Shown here: positions 1 through 7,286 of the stretch, in pieces | How the letters are laid out: the number at the start of each line of letters is the position of its first letter | How positions within the stretch are numbered: the stretch's first letter is position 1 | Source: a virus | Reading direction: 5' to 3' (one strand) | IMG/VR virus record: IMGVR_UViG_3300027762_000023 | Location: 1 to 36,062 of that record | DNA: 36,062 nt | Notes under the pieces: generated by a model | The model's database searches: none | The model's input: only the letters and a program-made list of their open reading frames with translations | What the model was told of the DNA's origin: nothing | Translations under genes and position numbers: made by a program

Positions 1-2649
1 CTAACAATTAACGGGGTAAGCTTTGACCTTTCAGCGGATAGAAGCTGGAGCATAGCCTCACCCGGTGGCGGTTCTGTTACATCGGTTGCAATGTCTGTGC
101 CGACAGGATTTGCAGTTTCGGGTTCACCTATTACATCAGCAGGCACATTAGCTGTAACTTTTGCGAGTGGTTACGCTTTGCCTACAACAGTAAAGCAATC
201 TAATTGGGATGATGCTTATACGTTTGTATCAAATTTTCCATCCCAAACGGGTAACAACGGAAAGTTTCTTTACACATCAGGCAGCGTTTTAAGTTGGCAG
301 ACAGCTTTGCAAAACCCTATGACGGCTTTGGGAGATATGCTGTTTGGTGGGGTATCGGGGGCGGTCACAGTTCTTCCCGGCAACCAATTTACTACAAGGG
401 CATATCTTCAGCAAGTTGGAACGGGTAGCGGTTCAGCTGCTCCAACGTGGGGCGGCATTGTTTCTACCGATATAAGCGGTCAGGCAATCACAAGGGTTAA
501 TGATTCTAACGTTACCCTTACACTTACCGGAACGCCCGGCAATAGCGTTTTGAACGCTGTCGGCTTAACAATGGGGTGGACAGGTGAACTTTCAGCAGGG
601 CGAGGCGGTACAGGTACTTCAGGCGTTAGCGGCATCATGCTCGGTAATTTAACTGCACCTGTAACGGGAATAACGGGCATAGGTGGGCAGATATTACGGG
701 CTAACCCTTCAACGGGTGTTTATGAGTTTTGGACTCCTAACTATTTAGAATCGCCTTTTACGCAACTTGGACAAATTATTTACAGTGGTGCAGGCGGTCA
801 GCCTATTGCGTTAAACGCTAACAGCACGGCTAATAATATGTATCTGCGTTCTGTGTCATCAGGTACTCCTTCTTGGGCATCTATACAAGGCGGTGACATA
901 GTAGGCGCAGGGCTGACAAGTACCAATGATACAAACGTTCAAATAACATTAGGGGGTACTCCTAATAATTCCCTACTTCGTGCGGTTAGCCTTACAATGG
1001 GATGGACAGGACAGCTTGCTGTGCCAAGAGGTGGAACGGGAGTAAGCACTATCACAGGCGTAGTTATTGGTAATGGAACGGGCGTAATGACGGGCGTAGC
1101 AGGTACAGCTTCACAGCTTCTGCGTAGGGATGCAACGAATTCTTTTTATGAGTTCTTTACGCCTACCTATTTAAGCAACCCTATGACCTCGCTTGGTGAT
1201 ATTATCTATGGCAATGCAGCAGGTGCGCCTGTTAGGCTTGCGGCTAACTCCAGCGGTTCTAATCAATATCTGCGTAGTGTTTCAAGTGGTGCGCCCGGAT
1301 GGGCATCCATTGCCGGGTCAGATATTACAGGCGCAGCAATAACAACCGCTAACGATACAAACATTTTAATAACTGCAAGCGGCAACACATCATCTGCATT
1401 ATTAAGGACATTGACTTTAACAGCAGGATGGACAGGAAGCCTTGCTGTGGGTCGTGGAGGAACAGGGGCAGCAACGCTTACAGGTGTACTAATCGGGAAC
1501 GGTACAAGTGCAGTTACAGGAATAACAGGGACAGCTTCACAATTATTGAGGCGCAATGCTGGGAATACTGCTTATGAGTTTTTTACCCCAAACTTTACAA
1601 CGGGTTCAGGTACTACAAATTTTGTGCCTATATGGACATCATCAACGGCTTTGGGGAATAGCCCGTTAAGTATTACAGGAAGTGAAGCGAATTTTGGGAA
1701 TAATAAGTTAGTAGCTGGTAACGTTTCTGCAACTGATGGTTCTATAATGTTGCAGGATAATTACTCTAACGGGCATTTCGGGAATGTCGGTACGATGTTC
1801 AGCGGTGGTAACTTTATGTTAGGTTATGGGGTAACACCTTCCACGTCTTCATCAACTGCTTTTTTAAGTTCAGTATTTATTAGCGGTCAACCACTTACAA
1901 GATATGCAAATGTGTTAGGTACGGATGTGGTGTGGTATGCAGGTGCAGCACAATCTGTTTCGATTGGTTCGTCTGTTACAATGTCTGAAAGGATGAGGTT
2001 AACAAATACAGGCACATTGCAAATAACGACAGGCAACCTGCAATTAAACACAGCAACTTATTTAACGTGGGGCGGTGCTTATGGTACTGATATTCCAACC
2101 ATATCAGGCACAAGCGGTAGCACTAATGGTTTTCTTCAGTTCTACCCTGCAGGGTCTACAAGTGGCGTTAAAATGGCTTTGAGGCGTACTGGGCAACTAT
2201 CGTTACCATCTTATACAAGTTCTACGGCTTTCACGGGAACATCTGTTGCAACTTTGGCTGTAACTAATGCAGGTGATCTAATAACAATCGCTCCGCAACA
2301 GGTAACAGCATCAGGTACTTACACGCCAACATGGACAGGATTAGCGAACGTTACAAGCGTAACGGCTTTTTCTTGTCAATATATGAGGGTAGGAGATACA
2401 GTAACAGTTTCGGGATGGGTAACGATTGACCCGGTAAGCGACAACACACCTACAAGCCTTTCATTTTCTTTACCTATCAATTCGGATGTGTCAGTGGTTA
2501 ATAGGTTGAACGGAACAGGCGTAACTCAGGGCGGTGGTGCTGCTGCTTCGCTGTCGGGTTACGCTGTTAACTTTGGAGAGTTTGAGGTAATACCATCGCT
2601 TGCTACTGCTGTAAACTACGCTTTCCATTTTACTTATAGAATTGTTTAA
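1..2649 (+). CDS. Tail fibre protein (3' part, continues from 35848)
   Basis: Virion tail-fibre or receptor-binding protein. The reading frame is open from base 1, so the ATG at 91 is internal. Joined to the start at 35848 through the terminal overlap, the protein is about 904 aa. It is rich in Gly, Thr and Ser. Three copies of a 142-residue repeat (period 426 bp) run from about 313 to 1600. Each carries NPMT/SPFT-LG, RSVSSG-P-WASI, GWTG-LAV-RGGTG and YEFFTPN signatures. The region from 1600 to 2300 is fibre-shaft-like. The last 110 residues (from about 2320) form a compact C-terminal domain starting SGTYTPTWTGLANVT. No S74 intramolecular chaperone motif is seen. Assignment to fibre is by composition and repeat style; the receptor cannot be read from sequence. 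Confidence 0.8.
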   Translation, partial: LTINGVSFDLSADRSWSIASPGGGSVTSVAMSVPTGFAVSGSPITSAGTLAVTFASGYALPTTVKQSNWDDAYTFVSNFPSQTGNNGKFLYTSGSVLSWQTALQNPMTALGDMLFGGVSGAVTVLPGNQFTTRAYLQQVGTGSGSAAPTWGGIVSTDISGQAITRVNDSNVTLTLTGTPGNSVLNAVGLTMGWTGELSAGRGGTGTSGVSGIMLGNLTAPVTGITGIGGQILRANPSTGVYEFWTPNYLESPFTQLGQIIYSGAGGQPIALNANSTANNMYLRSVSSGTPSWASIQGGDIVGAGLTSTNDTNVQITLGGTPNNSLLRAVSLTMGWTGQLAVPRGGTGVSTITGVVIGNGTGVMTGVAGTASQLLRRDATNSFYEFFTPTYLSNPMTSLGDIIYGNAAGAPVRLAANSSGSNQYLRSVSSGAPGWASIAGSDITGAAITTANDTNILITASGNTSSALLRTLTLTAGWTGSLAVGRGGTGAATLTGVLIGNGTSAVTGITGTASQLLRRNAGNTAYEFFTPNFTTGSGTTNFVPIWTSSTALGNSPLSITGSEANFGNNKLVAGNVSATDGSIMLQDNYSNGHFGNVGTMFSGGNFMLGYGVTPSTSSSTAFLSSVFISGQPLTRYANVLGTDVVWYAGAAQSVSIGSSVTMSERMRLTNTGTLQITTGNLQLNTATYLTWGGAYGTDIPTISGTSGSTNGFLQFYPAGSTSGVKMALRRTGQLSLPSYTSSTAFTGTSVATLAVTNAGDLITIAPQQVTASGTYTPTWTGLANVTSVTAFSCQYMRVGDTVTVSGWVTIDPVSDNTPTSLSFSLPINSDVSVVNRLNGTGVTQGGGAAASLSGYAVNFGEFEVIPSLATAVNYAFHFTYRIV
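313..1602 (+). repeat. Three in-frame 426-bp repeats in the tail fibre
   Basis: The core GWTG...RGGTG occurs at about 571, 997 and 1423, exactly 426 bp apart each time. The unit starts NPMTALGD at 313, SPFTQLGQ at 751 and NPMTSLGD at 1177. The first unit is 12 bp longer than the others. The copies have diverged at the DNA level while the phase is exactly kept. This points to repeated structural domains of the fibre rather than a recent duplication. Confidence 0.9.
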
Positions 2650-2654
2650 TTTTG
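2647..2654 (+). promoter_or_regulatory. Candidate Bacteroidota -7 box before the lysis cassette
   Basis: TAATTTTG fits TAnnTTTG and overlaps the stop codon of the fibre gene. The next gene starts at 2673. No clear TTTG -33 element lies about 23 bp upstream, so this is weaker than the promoters at 4901 and 10435. Confidence 0.4.
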
Positions 2655-2672
2655 CAATAAATAAAAAAAACC

Positions 2673-3062
2673 ATGACATACAGAGAACTTATCCAAACGA
2701 TGAACATCATTAGTCAAAACATTGGACAGCAGGAAACTAAAACACAAAAAAAGCTGTACAAGATTTATGAGCGACTGAAGAAATACCATGAGGAATATCA
2801 GGAGCAGTTTCAAGAAATCAGACTTGATGCTGCTTTAGTAGATGATAAAGGGGCTTTGGTGTTAGATGAAAAAGGGGAGTATAAATTTACAAAGGATGGA
2901 GTAAGACAAGTAGAGAAGGCTGTTAAGGAATTATTGTCAAAAGACTTTGTTTATCAAAAAATTGAAGTTCTTAACGCCAACGGATTAGAGAACCATACCT
3001 ATCTAAAAGATTGGCTTATAGGGGTTGAATTTATAGGTGAAGAAGATGCCGAAATTTTCTAA
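2673..3062 (+). CDS. Hypothetical protein, helical and charged
   Basis: A 129-aa protein of unknown function and the first gene after the fibre. Residues 1-50 are rich in Lys, Glu and Gln with heptad-like spacing (KTQKKLYKIYERLKKYHEEY), suggesting a coiled coil. The rest is mixed alpha/beta and ends in an acidic tail. There is no signal peptide or membrane segment. The start is the only ATG after the stop and has an A-rich leader. It precedes membrane proteins of the lysis block, so it could be a late accessory protein; no family was recognised. Confidence 0.7.
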   Translation: MTYRELIQTMNIISQNIGQQETKTQKKLYKIYERLKKYHEEYQEQFQEIRLDAALVDDKGALVLDEKGEYKFTKDGVRQVEKAVKELLSKDFVYQKIEVLNANGLENHTYLKDWLIGVEFIGEEDAEIF

Positions 3063-3073
3063 CAAATCTATTT

Positions 3074-3268
3074 ATGAGTAAGATGGCAGACATACCCACA
3101 CATAGCCTTGATGCACGGAGTATATGGCTCTGCATCGGCACTATTTTTATGAAGTTTATGGCGGAGGTGAATACAAGTGATGCAGCTAATATTGTTGCGG
3201 TTATTGCCGGGTTGAGTACTATTGCGTACAATGTTGTTGCCTTCTATAAGAAATTCATTAAAAAATAG
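3074..3268 (+). CDS. Small membrane protein, holin candidate
   Basis: 64 aa. A hydrophobic stretch covers about residues 17-30 and a stronger one about 38-57 (ANIVAVIAGLSTIAYNVVAF), followed by a basic tail ending YKKFIKK. Size, topology and position four genes before an endolysin fit a holin or a lysis-associated protein. It is separated by only 11 bp from the previous gene and 4 bp from the next. No holin family was matched directly, so the role is inferred from context. Confidence 0.6.
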   Translation: MSKMADIPTHSLDARSIWLCIGTIFMKFMAEVNTSDAANIVAVIAGLSTIAYNVVAFYKKFIKK

Positions 3269-3272
3269 ATAT

Positions 3273-3446
3273 ATGGGAAAATTGCTCGGCATTAATTGGA
3301 AGACTTCATTAGTTGGTTTGTTGGGTGCAGTAGCCTTATTGGTTATTGACTATATCAACCCCGGTGATGTTCAACTGAAAACGTTTGTGGAAGCTGCTGT
3401 GCTGTTTTTAGGCGGTCGAATGGCTGCTGATAGTAAAGCAGAGTAA
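3273..3446 (+). CDS. Small membrane protein, holin-like
   Basis: 57 aa from the ATG at 3273. An upstream in-frame start at 3222 would overlap the preceding gene by 47 bp and is less likely. A hydrophobic segment (TSLVGLLGAVALLVIDYI) is followed by a second weaker one (FVEAAVLFLGG), giving two possible membrane helices. The pattern NWKTSLVGLL...INPG...F..A...LGG resembles small phage membrane proteins found beside endolysins. A strong terminator follows at once. Confidence 0.6.
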   Translation: MGKLLGINWKTSLVGLLGAVALLVIDYINPGDVQLKTFVEAAVLFLGGRMAADSKAE

Positions 3447-3451
3447 TTAAC

Positions 3452-3478
3452 AAAGGGGGCTAAAAACCCCCTTTAAAA
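3452..3478 (+). terminator. Rho-independent terminator
   Basis: Perfect 8-bp stem AAAGGGGG (3452-3459) with CCCCCTTT (3467-3474), loop CTAAAAA. The T-tract is short, but the stem can be read on either strand. It separates the two holin-like genes from the lipoprotein at 3487. Confidence 0.8.
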
Positions 3479-3486
3479 TTTGTTCT

Positions 3487-3933
3487 ATGCGCTATGTGTT
3501 AATACTATTGGTGTTTATTAGCTGCAACCCTGTTAGGCAAGTATTAAAAGACCCTGTGAAATTTGAAGCTGTAGCAGACGAAATGATTAAGCGTGGGTAT
3601 TGTTTGAATGATACTACATACATTCACAGCACAGATACGCTTGAAATAACGGACACTCTAACAATGGTATACGTTGACACAACTATTCTGAATGATACCA
3701 CTTATTTGTGGGAAACAAAATTTCAGACGATAACCAAAGTAAGGACTATTAGGGATAGTATTAAATCAGTTGTTATTGATTCAGCACAAGTGCAGGTATT
3801 GCGCAAACAACTTGCAGCGGCTAATGTTTTAAAGGAGGCAGCGGTAAAGGATATGAAAGGGCTGCGTAAAATATTACAGATTGGGGCTGCTGCTGCTGCT
3901 GTGTTTTTTCTTTTACTTTTTAAATTGAAATAG
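3487..3933 (+). CDS. Putative unimolecular spanin (lipoprotein with C-terminal membrane helix)
   Basis: 148 aa. The N-terminus MRYVLILLVFISC is a lipoprotein-type signal with Cys13 as the predicted lipidated residue. The middle is polar, rich in DTT/DTL motifs, then helical (VQVLRKQLAAANVLKEAAVKD). The C-terminus (residues about 129-146, IGAAAAAVFFLLLFKLK) is a membrane helix with a basic end. An outer-membrane lipid anchor plus a C-terminal inner-membrane helix is the architecture of u-spanins such as T1 gp11, which fuse the two membranes at lysis. Its length is close to that example. Location before a two-helix membrane protein and an endolysin supports this. It could instead be an unrelated lipoprotein. 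Confidence 0.6.
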   Translation: MRYVLILLVFISCNPVRQVLKDPVKFEAVADEMIKRGYCLNDTTYIHSTDTLEITDTLTMVYVDTTILNDTTYLWETKFQTITKVRTIRDSIKSVVIDSAQVQVLRKQLAAANVLKEAAVKDMKGLRKILQIGAAAAAVFFLLLFKLK

Positions 3934-4133
3934 TGAATAATAAGGTATTTATCATTTTATCTTTTTTAGGCTCGTTTCTTATTATAGGGCTTGCCTTATA
4001 TATTTTTATCATGCTCATGGAAAGGGAAATGCCTGAATCTAACAGGGAACTTTTAATAGCGTTTGTTTCTGTTTTGTTCGGGGCTATGGCAGCATCAATG
4101 AAAAATATTACAGGTGGAAGAGATGACAACTGA
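3933..4133 (+). CDS. Two-helix membrane protein, holin candidate
   Basis: 66 aa from a GTG that shares its G with the preceding stop (TAGTG), so translation is coupled. Membrane helices are predicted at residues 4-28 (FIILSFLGSFLIIGLALYIF) and 40-56 (LLIAFVSVLFGAMAAS), with a charged loop MEREMPESNRE between them and a polar tail. This is the layout of class II holins. It is the best holin candidate of the cassette because it sits between the spanin-like gene and the endolysin. Confidence 0.6.
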   Translation: MNNKVFIILSFLGSFLIIGLALYIFIMLMEREMPESNRELLIAFVSVLFGAMAASMKNITGGRDDN

Positions 4134-4335
4134 AAAACTTGGTTGGTTTGATTACCTGCTTATTAGTGTGGTGTTTCTTATAGTTGCTGCATCTTTGTTT
4201 TTTCTTTTCGGCTTTTATGAATCAGGGGTACAAGAAGTTAAGACGGATAGCCTGCTTATAAAAAAAGTAGAAACGCACGAAATCAGACTGGACAGGATAG
4301 ATACATTACATTTAAAATACATAAAAGAAAAATAA
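4123..4335 (+). CDS. Single-pass membrane protein of the lysis cassette
   Basis: 70 aa from the ATG at 4123 (a GTG at 4114 is also in frame). It overlaps the preceding gene by 11 bp. One long membrane helix lies at about residues 10-31 (YLLISVVFLIVAASLFFLF). A predicted periplasmic helical tail rich in Lys, Glu and Asp follows (LLIKKVETHEIRLDRIDTLHLKY). This N-in, single-helix, coiled-coil layout is like an inner-membrane spanin, but is also seen in antiholins. Function is inferred from position only. Confidence 0.55.
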   Translation: MTTEKLGWFDYLLISVVFLIVAASLFFLFGFYESGVQEVKTDSLLIKKVETHEIRLDRIDTLHLKYIKEK

Positions 4336-4338
4336 GAT

Positions 4339-4803
4339 ATGCAACTATCAGAACATCTTTCAGTAGGTGAGTACATCAAAAGCGATACAGCAAAGAGAAA
4401 AGGAATAAATAATGCCATGACGGCTGCCCATACTGAAAATGCAAAAGTATTAGCCGCAAAGGTATTTGAACCTATTAGGGTACATTTTGGTAAGCCTATC
4501 TTTTTATCTTCAGGTTACAGAAGCGAGGCTTTAAATTCTGCTATTGGTGGCAGTTCTACATCGCAACATTGTTCGGCAGAAGCGATGGATTTAGACCAAG
4601 ATGATAGAGGAACAGGCGTAACAAATAGAATGGTTTTTGATTACATAAAAGGCAATCTGAACTTTGACCAGCTTATTTGGGAGTTCGGAGATGACACCAA
4701 CCCGGACTGGGTTCATGTCAGCTATAAGGTTAATGGCAACCAAAGAAAGCAAATATTAAAAGCAGTAAAGTCAGGTAATACTACAAGATATGTGCCTTTT
4801 TAG
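4339..4803 (+). CDS. Endolysin, M15-family zinc peptidase
   Basis: 154 aa. It cleaves peptidoglycan stem peptides (D-Ala-type or L-Ala-D-Glu peptidase activity in this family). Zinc site: SxHxxGxAxD-like SQHCSAEAMD gives His77 and Asp84, and DWVHVSY gives His126 with Asp123 as the likely catalytic acid. The SSGYRS motif at 57-62 is also typical. No signal peptide is seen, so it needs a holin. It has the usual length of the single-domain Peptidase_M15_3 type and ends the lysis cassette, followed by a strong terminator. Confidence 0.88.
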   Translation: MQLSEHLSVGEYIKSDTAKRKGINNAMTAAHTENAKVLAAKVFEPIRVHFGKPIFLSSGYRSEALNSAIGGSSTSQHCSAEAMDLDQDDRGTGVTNRMVFDYIKGNLNFDQLIWEFGDDTNPDWVHVSYKVNGNQRKQILKAVKSGNTTRYVPF

Positions 4804-4845
4804 ATTATATTAGCCCTACATTATTGTGTTTGTTTAATTGTGTTT

Positions 4846-4879
4846 ATCCCGGTGGTGTTTACCTTCGGGATTTTTTTTT
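4846..4879 (+). terminator. Rho-independent terminator after the endolysin
   Basis: ATCCCG (4846-4851) pairs with CGGGAT (4866-4871), with inner GGT (4854-4856)/ACC (4861-4863) and a run of nine T. It isolates the lysis cassette from the early promoter 20 bp downstream. Confidence 0.88.
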
Positions 4880-4900
4880 AAAAAAAATATATCAAAATAG

Positions 4901-4931
4901 TTTGGAAATTAAAGTAATAACCTTAATTTTG
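4901..4931 (+). promoter_or_regulatory. Bacteroidota-type promoter for the early region
   Basis: TTTG at 4901-4904 and TAATTTTG at 4924-4931, 23 bp start to start, match the Bacteroidota sigma consensus (-33 TTTG, -7 TAnnTTTG). It directly follows a terminator and precedes the gene at 4951. The block GTAATAACCTTAATTTTGAT resembles that of the promoter at 10435. Confidence 0.8.
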
Positions 4932-4941
4932 ATTCATCAAA
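4928..4941. promoter_or_regulatory. Palindromic operator candidate TTTGATTCATCAAA
   Basis: Perfect 6-bp half sites TTTGAT/ATCAAA with a 2-base spacer. It overlaps the -7 box and the expected transcription start. The same palindrome recurs at the matching place of the promoter at 10435. It is a likely binding site for a dimeric repressor, possibly the XRE protein at 5304 (inference). Confidence 0.55.
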
Positions 4942-4950
4942 CACACAAAC

Positions 4951-5154
4951 ATGAACAAAGAAACATTTTACGCAATTTTTACTGATGGTCAAAAAGACAT
5001 CAAAATATTGTTTAAAGCAAATTCAGTTACCCATGCAAAATCAATAAAAACTAAATATGCTAAAACTAACAATATCACATATGTACAAGGTGGTAAATCT
5101 TGGACATTAGAATTTACTGGAGAGAATATTGCAGAATTTAAATCAATTAACTAA
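4951..5154 (+). CDS. Hypothetical early protein
   Basis: 67 aa, first gene behind the early promoter, with an ACACAAAC leader before the ATG. It appears to be a small mixed alpha/beta fold, basic, with TDGQKDIKILFKANS near the N-terminus and a WTLEF strand near the end. There is no membrane segment and no recognised family. First-position early genes of phages often act on the host, but nothing here shows that. Confidence 0.7.
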   Translation: MNKETFYAIFTDGQKDIKILFKANSVTHAKSIKTKYAKTNNITYVQGGKSWTLEFTGENIAEFKSIN

Positions 5155-5175
5155 TAATCAAATAAACACAAAACA

Positions 5176-5295
5176 ATGAAACACAAACACACACCTGAAG
5201 AAATCGCAAGCGCAAAAAAGAATGCAAAACTTACCCTGCTGATATTGGCATTGGTTATAATAGCCTGCACGGCTGATAATTGGTTTAACTTTTAA
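5176..5295 (+). CDS. Small membrane protein (39 aa)
   Basis: ATG at 5176 behind AAACACAAAACA, stop at 5293. A polar basic N-terminus (MKHKHTPEEIASAKKNAK) is followed by a hydrophobic helix (LTLLILALVIIAC) and a short tail TADNWFNF. This is a single-pass inner-membrane topology. It sits between two genes of the same operon with the same style of leader, which supports translation. Function unknown. Confidence 0.55.
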   Translation: MKHKHTPEEIASAKKNAKLTLLILALVIIACTADNWFNF

Positions 5296-5303
5296 AAATC
5301 TAC

Positions 5304-5474
5304 ATGAAAGAGACATTAATTAAATTACGGAAAGAAAAAGGTCTTACACAGGCACAAGTCAGCTTTATTAGCGGTTTATCCCTACCAACTGTTAACAGGG
5401 CAGAGAATAGAAACGTAAAGCTGAAGACTTACGAAATCCTTTTTACGGCAATAAATAATTATAAGGTTGATTGA
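5304..5474 (+). CDS. XRE/Cro-type helix-turn-helix regulator
   Basis: 56 aa, ATG 5304, TGA 5472-5474. The whole protein is one HTH_3-type domain: LIKLRKEKGLTQAQVSFISG, then LSLPTVNRAENRN as the recognition helix, then LKTYEILFTAINNYKV as the closing helix. Short Cro-like proteins of this size bind palindromic operators as dimers. It lies 360 bp downstream of a promoter that carries a perfect palindrome, so autoregulation is plausible (inference). Confidence 0.75.
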   Translation: MKETLIKLRKEKGLTQAQVSFISGLSLPTVNRAENRNVKLKTYEILFTAINNYKVD

Positions 5475-5540
5475 TTAGTGGACAATCCGCCCGGTATGTC
5501 TATGCTAGGCTTTTATTAAACACACATTAAAAAAAATAAC

Positions 5541-6368
5541 ATGATATATCGTGACCATTTTCAAAATTATAAAGGTTATGCGATACCAAAAGCGCAGTTA
5601 ATTATAGCTGATATACCTTACAACCTCGGGAATAACGCATACGCATCAAATCCTGCGTGGTATAAAGACGGGGATAATAATAATGGAGAATCAGATTTAG
5701 CTGGTAAAAGTTTTTTTGATACTGATGAGGATTTTAGACCTGCCGAGTTTATGCACTTCTGCTCTACAATGCTAAGGTCAGAACCTAAAAAGATTAAAGC
5801 AGAAGGAGAAGGAAGGCAAAAAAGTGATGCGCCTTGTATGATTATCTTTTGTGCTTTTGACCAGCAGATGTATTTGATAGAATTAGCAAAAAGATACGGT
5901 CTAAACAATTATATAAATTTAGTATTTAGAAAAAATTTTTCTGCCCAAGTTCTTAAAGCTAATATGAAAGTTGTTGGAAATTGCGAATATGGGCTTATAT
6001 TGTATCGTGAAAGATTGCCAAAGTTTAGAAATAATGGTAAGATGATTTTTAATTGTATGGATTGGGGCAGAGATAATGAAAGCGAAAAAATACATCCAAC
6101 TCAAAAGCCTATTGAATTATTAAAAAACTTAATATCAATATTTACAGATGAGGGTGATGTAGTTATTGACCCGGTAGCAGGTAGCGGCTCAACGTTAATA
6201 GCAGCTGAAAGATTAAACAGAAAAGCCTATGGGTTTGAAATTAAAAAAGAATTTTTTACTAAAGCGAGTGCATGGCTTGCTGAAGAAAGACAAACTAAAA
6301 AAGATGTAGCTGAATTTGGTTTTGATAAAACAAGAATAGAGAAATCAGGATTAACTCTTTGGTCTTAA
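5541..6368 (+). CDS. DNA methyltransferase, beta class (N6-adenine or N4-cytosine)
   Basis: 275 aa. The catalytic motif IV comes first (ADIPYNLG, about residues 26-33; DIPY in place of the usual DPPY). The SAM-binding motif I comes late (VIDPVAGSGST, about 207-217), preceded by the HPTQKP motif X. This IV-X-I order defines beta-class N6_N4_Mtase enzymes. There is no cognate restriction gene nearby, so it is an orphan methylase, probably protecting phage DNA or marking it. The target sequence cannot be predicted. The leader is ACACACATTAAAAAAAATAAC. Confidence 0.85.
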   Translation: MIYRDHFQNYKGYAIPKAQLIIADIPYNLGNNAYASNPAWYKDGDNNNGESDLAGKSFFDTDEDFRPAEFMHFCSTMLRSEPKKIKAEGEGRQKSDAPCMIIFCAFDQQMYLIELAKRYGLNNYINLVFRKNFSAQVLKANMKVVGNCEYGLILYRERLPKFRNNGKMIFNCMDWGRDNESEKIHPTQKPIELLKNLISIFTDEGDVVIDPVAGSGSTLIAAERLNRKAYGFEIKKEFFTKASAWLAEERQTKKDVAEFGFDKTRIEKSGLTLWS

Positions 6369-6387
6369 ACACATTAAAATACACAAT

Positions 6388-6681
6388 ATGAATCTGAATG
6401 AAATTTTAAGCAAGTCACTTGAACAGATGCCTGACTTCTTTAGCAGCAATCAATTCGCAGATGCAGCTATTAGGCAGAATTATCCAAAAATTGCAATAGC
6501 TAAAGGAATGCTGGGCAGCTATTTACACAAGCACGCTACGCAGTCAAATACAAGCAAACGAATGTGGCATAAACGGGGTAATTCCCATCAACAATTTAAC
6601 GACATAGATGCAGCTATAGCATTACTTAAATCTCATGGGTACAGGATATTAAAGCCTGTAAGCGATTGGCAAGAAATCTAA
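6388..6681 (+). CDS. Hypothetical protein
   Basis: 97 aa, basic, with HTH-like spacing in the first half (FFSSNQFADAAIRQNY followed by KGMLGSYLHKHA) and AAIALLKSHGYRIL towards the end. It could be a small DNA-binding protein. It follows the methyltransferase by 19 bp with an ATACACAAT leader and so belongs to the same operon. No family assigned. Confidence 0.65.
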   Translation: MNLNEILSKSLEQMPDFFSSNQFADAAIRQNYPKIAIAKGMLGSYLHKHATQSNTSKRMWHKRGNSHQQFNDIDAAIALLKSHGYRILKPVSDWQEI

Positions 6682-6703
6682 ACACAAATAAAACACAATA
6701 AAA

Positions 6704-6994
6704 ATGTACAGCACAATAACACAAGTAACAGTTCAGGTAAGGATTCCAAAAGATTGGATTCCAGCCGATTGGGAAAATGAAATAGTTTTAAATGTTCAAG
6801 GTGAAGTATTAGCTTATGATGGTAAGCATACGCCAATAGTTAAGCAGATAACTTGCAATGGATACCAAATGTGGCTCATTAACGCAATACATTATTTTGA
6901 TGTTGTTGCATTAATTGACAAACAAATACTTGATGTCTATGCAGAAATGAAGCTGAACGCTGCGGAATCAAATTTGTCTGACTATGTCGAGTAG
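6704..6994 (+). CDS. Hypothetical protein
   Basis: 96 aa, predicted mostly beta with hydrophobic strands (ITQVTVQVRIPKDW, EIVLNVQGEVLAY) and an acidic C-terminal helix ending SNLSDYVE. It is preceded by an AAACACAATAAAA leader. No motif, signal peptide or membrane helix is visible. Function unknown. Confidence 0.65.
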   Translation: MYSTITQVTVQVRIPKDWIPADWENEIVLNVQGEVLAYDGKHTPIVKQITCNGYQMWLINAIHYFDVVALIDKQILDVYAEMKLNAAESNLSDYVE

Positions 6995-7286
6995 GACACG
7001 GGTGATGATGGAGTTAGTGATCAGGGATGAAGTGGTAGTTGTAGCAACATCTTTGCTGATGATACGCCACATGAAAGAAGTCCGGAACAGGTGGTATTAT
7101 TTATACGGGCTGGCTTCTAAAGAAGATTGGCAAATACATATAAGGATGCCGAGCAAAATGGATGAATATAAAAAAACTATCAGATTTCCGAAGAAAAATG
7201 TTATATTTGAATCACAAAACACAATAAACAATGAAACAAGTACAGACACAACAGACGGACAATTTAGTGAGTCAGCTGATTATTAA
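6984..7286 (+). CDS. Hypothetical basic protein
   Basis: 100 aa, starting 11 bp inside the previous gene and ending 56 bp inside the next. It is rich in Arg and Met with a hydrophobic core VVVVATSLLMIRHM and WYYLYGL. The last 18 residues are polar and coincide with the leader and start of the annealing-protein gene. The double overlap makes the true C-terminus and even its expression less certain. Confidence 0.45.
   Translation: MSSRTRVMMELVIRDEVVVVATSLLMIRHMKEVRNRWYYLYGLASKEDWQIHIRMPSKMDEYKKTIRFPKKNVIFESQNTINNETSTDTTDGQFSESADY

Noticed and set aside
480-680. Minus-strand frames inside the fibre, tape measure and other genes (for example 1263-1556, 25290-25658, 27444-27938)
   Set aside because: They lie wholly opposite strong + strand genes, have no leader or promoter and have low-complexity composition that mirrors Gly/Thr/Ala-rich codons on the other strand.
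313-1602. CRISPR-like array
   Set aside because: The repeats are 426 bp, in frame and diverged; they are protein domains.
3031-3292. Minus-strand ORFs at 3031-3231 and 3068-3292 as antisense lysis regulators
   Set aside because: They are opposite small membrane genes, share no start signal, and two overlapping frames there are expected by chance.
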